A DNA stretch of 64,000 nt, taken from the NCBI RefSeq assembly GCF_002042885.1, contig NZ_MVFY01000007.1, forward strand, positions 124,001 through 188,000. The letters run 5' to 3'. Position 1 is the stretch's first letter. The number at the start of each line of letters is the position of its first letter. Origin of the DNA: Citrobacter portucalensis (lineage in GTDB: Bacteria; Pseudomonadota; Gammaproteobacteria; Enterobacterales; Enterobacteriaceae). A model generated the notes under the pieces. It was not told the DNA's origin and searched no databases. It saw only the letters and a list, made by a program, of their open reading frames with translations. This document shows positions 19,241 through 26,992 of the stretch, in pieces. Made by a program: the position numbers and the translations under genes.

Positions 19241-21289
19241 ATGAACACTTTTTTTAGGCTTACTGCGTTAGCTGGTCTGCTTGCATTAGCAGGCCAGGCA
19301 CTTGCTGTGGAAGACATCACGCGTGCCGATCAAATCCCCGTGTTAAAGGAAGAAACCCAGCATGCGACGGTAAGCGAACGTGTGACGTCGCGTTTTACGC
19401 GATCACACTATCGCCAGTTCGATCTGGATCAGGCGTTTTCGGCAAAAATTTTTGACCGCTATTTGAATTTGCTCGACTACAGCCACAACGTGCTGCTGGC
19501 GAGCGATATCGAACAGTATGCAAAAAAGAAAACGGTCCTCGGCGATGAACTGCGTACCGGCAAGCTGGATGTCTTTTACGATCTCTATAATCTGGCGCAA
19601 AAACGCCGATTTGAACGTTATCAGTACGCATTAAGCGTACTGGCACGTCCAATGGATTTCACCGGTAACGACACCTTTAACCTCGACCGAAGCAAAGCGC
19701 CGTGGCCGAAGAGCGAAGCAGAGCTTAATGCGCTGTGGGACGGCAAGGTTAAATTTGACGAACTCAGCCTGAAGCTGACCGGTAAAACCGATGCGGAAAT
19801 CCGCGAAACGCTGACGCGCCGCTACAAATTTGCGATTCGCCGTCTGGCGCAGACCAACAGCGAAGATGTGTTCTCACTGGCGATGACAGCGTTCGCCCGT
19901 GAAATCGACCCGCATACTAACTATCTCTCTCCGCGCAATACCGAGCAGTTCAATACTGAAATGAGCTTGTCTTTGGAAGGTATTGGCGCGGTTCTGCAGA
20001 TGGATGATGACTACACCGTCATTAACTCCATGGTGGCAGGTGGTCCGGCAGCCAAGAGCAAAGCGATCAGCGTTGGCGATCGTATTGTCGGCGTCGGGCA
20101 GACGGGCAAGGGCATGGTCGATGTGATTGGCTGGCGTCTGGATGATGTCGTAGCACTGATCAAAGGACCTAAAGGCAGCAAGGTGCGCCTTGAAATTCTG
20201 CCTGCCGGTAAAGGTACCAAGACGCGCACCGTGACGCTAACGCGTGAACGTATCCGTCTCGAAGACCGTGCCGTTAAAATGTCCGTGAAAACCGTTGGCA
20301 AAGAAAAAGTCGGCGTACTGGATATTCCTGGCTTCTATGTTGGCCTGACGGATGATGTCAAAGTCCAGCTGCAGAAACTGGAAAAACAGAACGTCAGCAG
20401 CATCATCATCGATCTGCGTACCAACGGCGGTGGAGCACTGACTGAAGCGGTTTCGCTTTCCGGTCTGTTCATTCCATCCGGCCCGGTGGTTCAGGTTCGT
20501 GACAATAACGGTAAAGTGCGTGAAGACAGCGATACCGACGGCGTTGTGTACTACAAAGGCCCGCTGGTGGTATTGGTCGATCGCTTCAGCGCCTCAGCAT
20601 CAGAGATTTTTGCTGCGGCAATGCAGGATTATGGTCGAGCGCTGATCGTTGGTGAACCAACCTTCGGCAAAGGCACCGTCCAGCAGTATCGCTCTCTGAA
20701 CCGTATTTACGATCAGATGCTGCGTCCGGAATGGCCAGCGCTGGGTTCTGTTCAGTACACGATCCAGAAATTCTACCGCGTAAACGGTGGCAGCACGCAG
20801 CGTAAGGGTGTTACGCCAGATATCATCATGCCGACAGGTAATGAAGAAACTGAAACCGGCGAGAAGTTTGAAGATAACGCGCTGCCGTGGGACAGCATTG
20901 ATGCGGCGACCTACACCAAGTCAGATAATCTGACGCCGTTCGGACCTGAATTGCTGAAAGAGCACAATGTACGTATTGCGAACGATCCTGAGTTCCAGTA
21001 CATCATGAAGGACATTGCGCGTTTCAATGCGATGAAGGATAAGCGCAACATCGCTTCTCTGAATTACGCTCAGCGTGAAAAAGAGAATAACGAAGATGAC
21101 GCAATGCGTCTGGCGCGTATTAACGATCGGTTCAAGCGTGAAGGCAAACCGCTGCTGAAGAAACTGGACGATCTACCGAAGGATTACCAGGAACCGGATC
21201 CATACCTGGACGAAACGGTAAAAATCGCGCTCGACCTGGCGCATCTTGAAAAAGAAAAGCCAGCGGAACAGCCCGCAACCAGTCAATAA
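19241..21289 (+). CDS. prc: Periplasmic tail-specific protease Prc (Tsp)
   Basis: Prc degrades periplasmic proteins with non-polar C-termini, processes FtsI, and with NlpI controls the endopeptidase MepS. The start MNTFFRLTA gives 682 residues with a signal peptide to about residue 22 (AGQALA). A PDZ domain lies around residues 240-330. The catalytic dyad is S452 (RFSASAS) and K477 (FGKGTVQ). The frame opens 16 codons earlier, inside proQ. An SD-like GGAGG lies upstream. A strong terminator follows. Confidence 0.97.
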   Translation: MNTFFRLTALAGLLALAGQALAVEDITRADQIPVLKEETQHATVSERVTSRFTRSHYRQFDLDQAFSAKIFDRYLNLLDYSHNVLLASDIEQYAKKKTVLGDELRTGKLDVFYDLYNLAQKRRFERYQYALSVLARPMDFTGNDTFNLDRSKAPWPKSEAELNALWDGKVKFDELSLKLTGKTDAEIRETLTRRYKFAIRRLAQTNSEDVFSLAMTAFAREIDPHTNYLSPRNTEQFNTEMSLSLEGIGAVLQMDDDYTVINSMVAGGPAAKSKAISVGDRIVGVGQTGKGMVDVIGWRLDDVVALIKGPKGSKVRLEILPAGKGTKTRTVTLTRERIRLEDRAVKMSVKTVGKEKVGVLDIPGFYVGLTDDVKVQLQKLEKQNVSSIIIDLRTNGGGALTEAVSLSGLFIPSGPVVQVRDNNGKVREDSDTDGVVYYKGPLVVLVDRFSASASEIFAAAMQDYGRALIVGEPTFGKGTVQQYRSLNRIYDQMLRPEWPALGSVQYTIQKFYRVNGGSTQRKGVTPDIIMPTGNEETETGEKFEDNALPWDSIDAATYTKSDNLTPFGPELLKEHNVRIANDPEFQYIMKDIARFNAMKDKRNIASLNYAQREKENNEDDAMRLARINDRFKREGKPLLKKLDDLPKDYQEPDPYLDETVKIALDLAHLEKEKPAEQPATSQ

Positions 21290-21294
21290 CCTCG

Positions 21295-21325
21295 AACAGG
21301 CACAAGAAATTGTGCCTGTTTTTTT
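21295..21325 (+). terminator. Intrinsic terminator of proQ-prc
   Basis: ACAGGCACAA (21296-21305) pairs with TTGTGCCTGT (21310-21319), with loop GAAA, followed by a run of T. It begins 6 bases after the prc stop. Confidence 0.92.
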
Positions 21326-21481
21326 AACAAGTGCATGAAGACGTCAGTCTGATACGATAAAATGTAAAGTTGTGTCTTTCTGGTGACTTAGCACCTATGG
21401 ATGCTTGAAAATAGTCATAAGACCCATACGATATGGGTAATCGCATAGTGCGTTTTGTTAAATTGAGGTTAAAAGAAAATT

Positions 21482-22363
21482 ATGATGCGAATCGCGCTCT
21501 TCCTGCTGACGAACCTGGCTGTGATGGTCGTTTTCGGGCTGGTATTGAGCCTGACAGGGATTCAGTCAAGCAGCGTTCAAGGCTTGTTGATCATGGCACT
21601 GCTGTTTGGTTTTGGTGGTTCCTTCATTTCGCTGCTGATGTCCAAATGGATGGCGTTAAAGTCCGTTGGCGGGGAAGTGATCGAACAGCCTCGCAATGAA
21701 AGAGAACGCTGGCTGATGAATACAGTCGCGAATCAGGCCCGCCAGGCCGGGATCGCTATGCCGCAGGTTGCAATCTACCATGCGCCAGATATTAACGCGT
21801 TTGCTACCGGTGCGCGCCGGGATGCCTCGCTGGTGGCTGTAAGTACTGGCCTGTTGCAAAACATGAGTCCGGATGAAGCCGAAGCGGTTATCGCGCATGA
21901 GATCAGCCACATTGCTAATGGCGATATGGTTACCATGACGTTAATTCAGGGTGTGGTGAACACTTTCGTTATCTTTATCTCACGTATTCTGGCGCAGATT
22001 GCCGCTGGGTTTATGGGAGGCAACCGCGATGAGGGAGAGGGTAGCAACGGTAACCCGTTAATCTACTTTGCGGTAGCAACGGTACTGGAGTTGGTATTTG
22101 GTATTCTGGCGAGCATTATTACGATGTGGTTCTCACGTCATCGTGAATTCCATGCGGATGCAGGCTCAGCGAAACTGGTGGGTCGTGAAAAAATGATCGC
22201 CGCGCTACAGCGCCTGAAAACCAGCTATGAGCCGCAGGAAGCGACCAGCATGATGGCGTTCTGCATCAACGGTAAATCCAAATCGTTGAGTGAGCTGTTT
22301 ATGACTCACCCGCCGTTGGACAAACGTATTGAAGCGCTGCGCAGCGGTGAATACCTGAAATAA
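21482..22363 (+). CDS. htpX: Membrane-bound zinc protease HtpX
   Basis: HtpX is an M48 family protease that works with FtsH in quality control of inner membrane proteins. The 293-residue product has two N-terminal hydrophobic segments and two more at about 160-215. The zinc motif HEISH supplies H139, E140 and H143, and a downstream glutamate in [10 protein letters not shown] completes the site. Expression in E. coli responds to CpxR and heat shock. I see no certain regulator site in the 192-base upstream region. Confidence 0.97.
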   Translation: MMRIALFLLTNLAVMVVFGLVLSLTGIQSSSVQGLLIMALLFGFGGSFISLLMSKWMALKSVGGEVIEQPRNERERWLMNTVANQARQAGIAMPQVAIYHAPDINAFATGARRDASLVAVSTGLLQNMSPDEAEAVIAHEISHIANGDMVTMTLIQGVVNTFVIFISRILAQIAAGFMGGNRDEGEGSNGNPLIYFAVATVLELVFGILASIITMWFSRHREFHADAGSAKLVGREKMIAALQRLKTSYEPQEATSMMAFCINGKSKSLSELFMTHPPLDKRIEALRSGEYLK

Positions 22364-22382
22364 TTGGCAGCAGACTTAAAAT

Positions 22383-22412
22383 AAAAAGCGCGTCGACAGA
22401 CGCGCTTTTTTT
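22383..22412. terminator. Bidirectional terminator between htpX and yebQ
   Basis: GCGCGTC (22388-22394) pairs with GACGCGC (22399-22405), flanked by A-rich and T-rich tracts that extend the stem. It can serve both htpX and convergent yebQ. The yebQ stop codon lies at its right edge. Confidence 0.9.
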
Positions 22413-23784
22413 ATGCCTGAACTCGCGGTTGTGTGATTCGTAAGCCACTCACGATTGCGGCTAGCGAAGCCAGAATACCCGCTGTTATCAGCGAAACGTG
22501 TGTTCCGCTGTCGCCAAACTGATTTAGCATCAGCGCAACCAGTGCGGCCCCGGTACTCTGGCCCAGTAAACGCGCCGTTCCAAGCATACCGCTCGCGCCT
22601 CCGCTACGATCACGCGGCGCGGAGGTGATGATGGTGTGATTATTCGGTGACTGGAACAAGCCAAAACCCGCACCGCACAAAATCATTGGCCAGATGATAT
22701 TAAAATCAGAAGGTGATGCGGGCAGCAACACCAGCGAAAACAGCCCACACGCCATTACTGCCATGCCCAGCGCACCCAGCAGACCCGCATGAACACGTTC
22801 AATCAAATATCCTGCCAGTGGGGCCATCACCATGGTTGCCAGTGGCCACGGCGTCAGCAGCAGGCCCGTTTCAACCTCGCTGCGCCCGAGAACCGTTTGC
22901 ATGAAAAAGGGGAGAGAAACCATCGCCAGCATCTGTGCGCTGAATGAACAGATTGAAGTACAAATAGAGAGTGAAAACAGCGGAATGCGCAGCAGATCAA
23001 CCGGTAGTAACGGTACTGGCAATGCGAGTTGGCGGCGGATAAAGAAAAACCCTACCACGAGAAGCCCCACAAGTTCAGCACCAATCAGTTTTAGCGACTG
23101 TCCCTGCGCAAATCCGCTGAGTGCCGTGATTAACAAACCGAATGTTAAGGCGTTCATCACTGCGCTGGGCAGATCGAAGCGCGGTTTATTGCTACGTGAT
23201 GAATTGGGTGGCAAAAAACGCATAGCCAGTAGCAGGGCGATGATCCCCAGTGGAACGTTAATCAGGAATAGCCATTTCCACGAGGCAATAGAAAGAATAG
23301 CCGCCGCAATAGTCGGACCCGCTGCCGAGGATACAGCCACGATAAAGGAGTTAATACCCATTCCGCGGCCAAGCTGGCGCTGAGGATAAATGAGTCGGAT
23401 CAATGCCGTATTAACGCTCATCAGCGCCGCGCCGCCAAACCCCTGAGCCACGCGCGCTAACGTCAGCATATGCAGCGAGTCTGACAAGGCACAAAATAGC
23501 GACGCCAACAGAAACACGACCAGACCACACTTATAAATGCGTCGGTAGCCAAACATATCACCTAAAAAAGAGAGCGATAACAGCGAAACAACGATCGCAA
23601 TTTGGTAGGCGTTCACAATCCAGATTGAGCTGGCGGGTGAGGCCTGAAGATCGGTGGCGATAGTGGGGAGGGCAACGTTCGCTATTGCGCCGTCGAGTAC
23701 TGCCATAGAGATGCCAATAACAATGGTTAAAATTGCGCCGTATCGCTGAGGCAATGGCAGACCATCGGTCTGAGTTTTTTCCAT
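22411..23784 (-). CDS. yebQ: Major facilitator superfamily transporter YebQ (DHA2 type)
   Basis: YebQ is a 457-residue inner membrane protein with about 14 predicted helices, as in drug:proton antiporters of the DHA2 group. The family motif around LDGAIANVALPTIA (motif D1) is present in the first helix. The loop 2-3 segment LGDMFGYRRIYKCG is the motif A region. The substrate is not known. It is convergent with htpX and divergent from kdgR; control by KdgR is possible but no operator was identified. Confidence 0.93.
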   Translation of the reverse strand: MEKTQTDGLPLPQRYGAILTIVIGISMAVLDGAIANVALPTIATDLQASPASSIWIVNAYQIAIVVSLLSLSFLGDMFGYRRIYKCGLVVFLLASLFCALSDSLHMLTLARVAQGFGGAALMSVNTALIRLIYPQRQLGRGMGINSFIVAVSSAAGPTIAAAILSIASWKWLFLINVPLGIIALLLAMRFLPPNSSRSNKPRFDLPSAVMNALTFGLLITALSGFAQGQSLKLIGAELVGLLVVGFFFIRRQLALPVPLLPVDLLRIPLFSLSICTSICSFSAQMLAMVSLPFFMQTVLGRSEVETGLLLTPWPLATMVMAPLAGYLIERVHAGLLGALGMAVMACGLFSLVLLPASPSDFNIIWPMILCGAGFGLFQSPNNHTIITSAPRDRSGGASGMLGTARLLGQSTGAALVALMLNQFGDSGTHVSLITAGILASLAAIVSGLRITQPRVQA

Positions 23785-23958
23785 AGGAAGTCAATATTGT
23801 CGGAATTTATGATGAGAATAATAATTTTAGCATTGATATTCAGGCGTTAGGTCGCAGATTTGTAACTAAGTAAGCAAAGAGCGATTGCGAGGGCTGATAC
23901 GTGAAATTATAATAAAAACCGGTTCTGATTTTTATAAAACACTCGAAAGGGGTGATAA

Positions 23959-24750
23959 ATGGCAATCGCAGATCTGGATAAACAACCCGATTCTGTATCT
24001 TCCGTGCTGAAGGTTTTTGGCATCCTGCAGGCGCTGGGTGAAGAGCGCGAAATTGGTATTACCGAGTTGTCGCAACGCGTCATGATGTCGAAAAGCACCG
24101 TTTATCGCTTTTTGCAGACCATGAAAACGCTGGGCTATGTGGCACAAGAAGGGGAGTCTGAGAAATACTCACTGACCCTGAAACTATTCGAGCTGGGTGC
24201 TCGCGCGTTACAAAACGTCGATCTTATCCGTAGCGCTGATATTCAAATGCGCGAACTTTCGCGCCTGACCAAAGAGACAGTACACCTTGGCGCACTGGAT
24301 GAAGACAGCATCGTCTACATTCATAAAATCGACTCCATGTACAATCTGCGCATGTATTCTCGCGTAGGTCGCCGTAATCCACTGTACAGCACGGCTATCG
24401 GTAAAGTTCTGCTGGCATGGCGTGACCGCGATGAAGTGAAGCAAATTCTGGATGGTATTGAGTACAAGCGCAGTACCGACCGTACTATTACCAATACTGA
24501 TGAATTGCTGGTACTGCTGGATAAAGTCCGTGAGCAGGGCTACGGTGAAGACAACGAAGAACAGGAAGAAGGTCTGCGCTGCATCGGTGTGCCGGTGTTT
24601 GACCGTTTCGGTGTGGTGATTGCAGGCTTGAGTATTTCATTCCCGACGCTGCGTTTCTCAGAGGAACGTTTGCACGAGTATGTGGCGATGCTGCATACGG
24701 CTGCGCGTAAAATTTCAGAACAAATGGGTTATAACGACTATCCGTTCTAA
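23959..24750 (+). CDS. kdgR: IclR-family repressor KdgR
   Basis: KdgR represses genes for uptake and breakdown of 2-keto-3-deoxygluconate and related sugar acids. The 263-residue product has an N-terminal winged helix-turn-helix (about residues 15-75, with ITELSQRVMMSKSTVYRFL) and a C-terminal IclR effector-binding domain. eda, part of the same KDG/KDPG route, is in this window about 22 kb away. An intrinsic terminator follows. Confidence 0.96.
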   Translation: MAIADLDKQPDSVSSVLKVFGILQALGEEREIGITELSQRVMMSKSTVYRFLQTMKTLGYVAQEGESEKYSLTLKLFELGARALQNVDLIRSADIQMRELSRLTKETVHLGALDEDSIVYIHKIDSMYNLRMYSRVGRRNPLYSTAIGKVLLAWRDRDEVKQILDGIEYKRSTDRTITNTDELLVLLDKVREQGYGEDNEEQEEGLRCIGVPVFDRFGVVIAGLSISFPTLRFSEERLHEYVAMLHTAARKISEQMGYNDYPF

Positions 24751-24773
24751 TCTGGCGTAATAGCGTCAACTTA

Positions 24774-24807
24774 AAAACCCCAGGTATTTTTGTATCTGGG
24801 GTTTTTT
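24774..24807 (+). terminator. Intrinsic terminator of kdgR
   Basis: AACCCCAGGTA pairs with TATCTGGGGTT (one G-T pair), and the stem is followed by a T run. It starts 24 bases after the kdgR stop and lies before the convergent 3' end of yobH. Confidence 0.9.
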
Positions 24808-24864
24808 ATGAACAGTCATAACGTTAGTTGATGCAAATAACGTAGCGTATGTATTGTTGCTATA

Positions 24865-25104
24865 TTAACCGTTATCAATAATGACCGTACTTTTTCTTAA
24901 CAAGGGACAATCCGACAGGCCAATGATACCGCTGTTTGTGTGGACGTATTGTGCGGTGCTGGTTCCGCGGGCGGTCAGATATTGGCATTGCAAGCCCAGA
25001 CCCGCTGCATTCTCCTTACTTCCAATCAAAATTCCGTAGCCGCTCAGTAATAAACCGATCCAAACCAGAGCTAACAACACAATAGCGCGGATTATCAGAC
25101 GCAT
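24865..25104 (-). CDS. yobH: Small exported or membrane protein YobH
   Basis: YobH has 79 residues. The N-terminal segment AIVLLALVWIGLLLSGYGIL is a strong hydrophobic helix, either a signal anchor or an uncleaved signal. Two cysteines occur in the outer part (GLQCQYL and SDCPLL). The function is unknown. It matches E. coli YobH along its full length. It is divergent from mgrB, with 164 bases between the starts. Confidence 0.88.
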   Translation of the reverse strand: MRLIIRAIVLLALVWIGLLLSGYGILIGSKENAAGLGLQCQYLTARGTSTAQYVHTNSGIIGLSDCPLLRKSTVIIDNG

Positions 25105-25196
25105 TACAACCTCTTATCTTTTCTCGTTATTATTAGATTAGCCTGTACATGGGATGAAACAAGTGAATCATTCCTAAAAAGATTGAATGCCGATAC

Positions 25197-25229
25197 AGTT
25201 AACGCTGGGTTTAGGTAACGCATGATAAT
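25197..25229 (+). promoter_or_regulatory. PhoP box and -10 of mgrB
   Basis: The direct repeat AGTTAA (25197-25202), 5-base spacer CGCTG, GGTTTA (25208-25213) fits the PhoP box pattern. A -10 like GATAAT (25224-25229) follows 10 bases later, which is the usual arrangement for PhoP-activated promoters. mgrB is a classical PhoP target. Confidence 0.82.
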
Positions 25230-25268
25230 TTATAGGCATAAGATGTAGATTCGAAGAGTGGAGCTGGA

Positions 25269-25412
25269 GTGAAAAAAATTCGCTGGGTAGTGCTGATAGT
25301 TGTCGTGCTGGTATGCATACTGATGTGGGCGCAAGTGTTCAACATCATGTGCGATCAGGATGTACAATTTTTCAGCGGTATTTGTGCCATCAATAAATTT
25401 ATTCCCTGGTAA
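25269..25412 (+). CDS. mgrB: PhoQ feedback inhibitor MgrB
   Basis: MgrB is a 47-residue single-pass membrane peptide that inhibits the sensor kinase PhoQ. The start codon is GTG (MKKIRWVVL), preceded by the SD GGAG. A transmembrane helix covers about residues 6-24. The periplasmic part contains the two essential cysteines C28 and C39 (NIMCDQD and SGICAI). Loss of mgrB causes polymyxin resistance in related species; this copy is intact. A PhoP box lies upstream. Confidence 0.95.
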   Translation: MKKIRWVVLIVVVLVCILMWAQVFNIMCDQDVQFFSGICAINKFIPW

Positions 25413-25486
25413 GCGCATTTTTGCCACAGTTGATTACCTTCTTGTGCGGCAGTGGTAAACTACGCTGTCTACATTGAGGTGGTGAA

Positions 25487-25771
25487 ATGAACGAAGTTTT
25501 GAATTCTGGCGCGTTGAGTTTGGCGTCTTTGGCTGTATCGGTGGTGATTCTGGTTGTCGGGCTTGTACTGTGGTTTTTCGTCAATCGGGCAAGTTCGCGT
25601 AGTAATGAGCAGATTGAGCTGCTTGAAGCATTGTTAGATCAGCAAAAAAGACAGAACGCATTGCTCCGTCGCCTTTGCGAAGCTAACGAACCTGAAAAAG
25701 CAGCAGAGCCTGCTGCGGTCACAGCGAAGGATGAAGATGATGACATCATCCGCCTGGTAGCTGAGCGGTAA
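25487..25771 (+). CDS. yebO: Small membrane protein YebO
   Basis: YebO has 94 residues. One transmembrane helix spans about residues 13-33 (LAVSVVILVVGLVLWFFV). A coiled-coil-like helix rich in Glu, Leu and Gln follows, and the tail is acidic. It closely matches E. coli YebO. No function is known. It sits 74 bases after mgrB and might share its transcript. Confidence 0.9.
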   Translation: MNEVLNSGALSLASLAVSVVILVVGLVLWFFVNRASSRSNEQIELLEALLDQQKRQNALLRRLCEANEPEKAAEPAAVTAKDEDDDIIRLVAER

Positions 25772-26407
25772 AAACGGTATGACAGGGTGAGGATCTGTTG
25801 CTTTTGTTCTCAGATGTTTCATCCTGTCACCAACGTGCCAGATTATTTTCTTCTGTATATGTCGTGTAATTAGCACTCTGATACGCGTGTAAACTCAGTA
25901 TTTTCAGATGCTCCAACCAATTAATATCTTATCCCCAGTCTGATATAAATATAATTTCCCATACGATAAAAATATGATTATGTCATTTTTGTGATAGCGA
26001 TCATTTTATTAACAGCGAAACGTTTCTCTTACTTTTTTTGTGCATTGTCATCATTCTTTCATTATTTTGGTGCAAAAGCAGAAGGCGGATCTCATTTTTA
26101 CGCTTGTGACATTTTATGCATTACTAAGCATAAAAAATGATATCCGGCACACCCTGTAACAGCTAATCTGGAACAACCGAAGCTATTGAGCTATGGTAGA
26201 AATGTCCCGGCTATGGTGCAAGCCAGGCGGGGGATGGGGCGAGCGGCGGGAATATAACACTACTCGGTGTGGCGCATAACTGTGCAGTTGCTGTTTGATG
26301 AACGACGGGATTTGTGCGACCGATCGAGACACGTTTAAAAATGGCTTGCCATTATTAACGTTGTATGTGATAACACGTTTTGGGTTAAACGAGGTACAGT
26401 TCTGTTT
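25772..26407. other. 636-base AT-rich gap before yobF
   Basis: I find no convincing gene on either strand. The left two thirds is AT-rich. A small inverted repeat, TTTTATGC (26112-26119) with GCATAAAA (26128-26135), lies in it. From about 26200 the base composition becomes more GC-rich and includes the G-rich run GCGGGGGATGGGG. The gap probably holds the yobF-cspC promoters and a long 5' leader. Confidence 0.5.
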
Positions 26408-26551
26408 ATGTGTGGCATTTTCAGTAAAGAAGTCCTGAGTAAACACGTTGACGTTGAATACCGCTTCTCTGCCGAACCTTATATTAGTGCCTCAAGCAGT
26501 AATGTCTCAGTTTTATCTATGTTATGCCTGCGGGCGAAGAAAATACTCTAA
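26408..26551 (+). CDS. yobF: Small stress protein YobF
   Basis: YobF is a 47-residue protein co-transcribed with cspC. The sequence [20 protein letters not shown] matches the N-terminus of the E. coli protein as I know it, and the rest is similar ([18 protein letters not shown]). It has three cysteine or aromatic clusters but no clear domain. In E. coli it accumulates under several stresses. The stop lies 12 bases before the cspC ATG, so the two are coupled. Confidence 0.92.
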   Translation: MCGIFSKEVLSKHVDVEYRFSAEPYISASSSNVSVLSMLCLRAKKIL

Positions 26552-26563
26552 GGAATTTTGCAA

Positions 26564-26773
26564 ATGGCAAAGATTAAAGGTCAAGTTAAGTGGTTCAACG
26601 AGTCTAAAGGTTTTGGTTTCATTACTCCGGCTGATGGCAGCAAAGACGTGTTCGTACACTTCTCCGCTATCCAGGGTAACGGCTTCAAAACTCTGGCTGA
26701 AGGCCAGAACGTTGAGTTCGAAATTCAGGACGGCCAGAAAGGTCCGGCTGCTGTTAACGTAACAGCTATCTGA
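26564..26773 (+). CDS. cspC: Cold-shock family RNA-binding protein CspC
   Basis: CspC is a constitutively expressed CspA homolog that binds RNA and acts as an antiterminator, affecting RpoS levels. The 69-residue product has the OB-fold motifs KGFGFITP (RNP1) and VFVHFS (RNP2). I use MAKIKGQ as the start, with the SD AAGGA 10 bases upstream; a start two codons earlier is in frame. A terminator follows at 26821-26845. Confidence 0.97.
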
Positions 26774-26820
26774 TCGACACCACTGATTTGAAGCGCATAT
26801 GCGCAACCATCTCAGATATA

Positions 26821-26845
26821 AAGCCTCGCCTATGCGGGGCTTTTT
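26821..26845 (+). terminator. Intrinsic terminator of yobF-cspC
   Basis: AAGCCTCGC pairs with GCGGGGCTT (one G-T pair), followed by TTTTT. It lies 48 bases after the cspC stop. Confidence 0.85.
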
Positions 26846-26992
26846 AATTCAAAATACGTCTAAATATTTCTAAATGCCCTTCCATTAGCGCTTTGTTGCA
26901 AAGGCGTGATGTTCGTAGCATAGTTTTCCCCGCTTTCTTACGACATTTCTCGTTAAATCAGACACCTGAAAAACTATCTTGCTGGAGACCAG

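Noticed and set aside
26183-26446. Open frame on the minus strand, 87 codons, antisense to the yobF start
   Set aside because: No SD, no recognisable domain, and it runs through the yobF coding sequence, so it is most likely chance.
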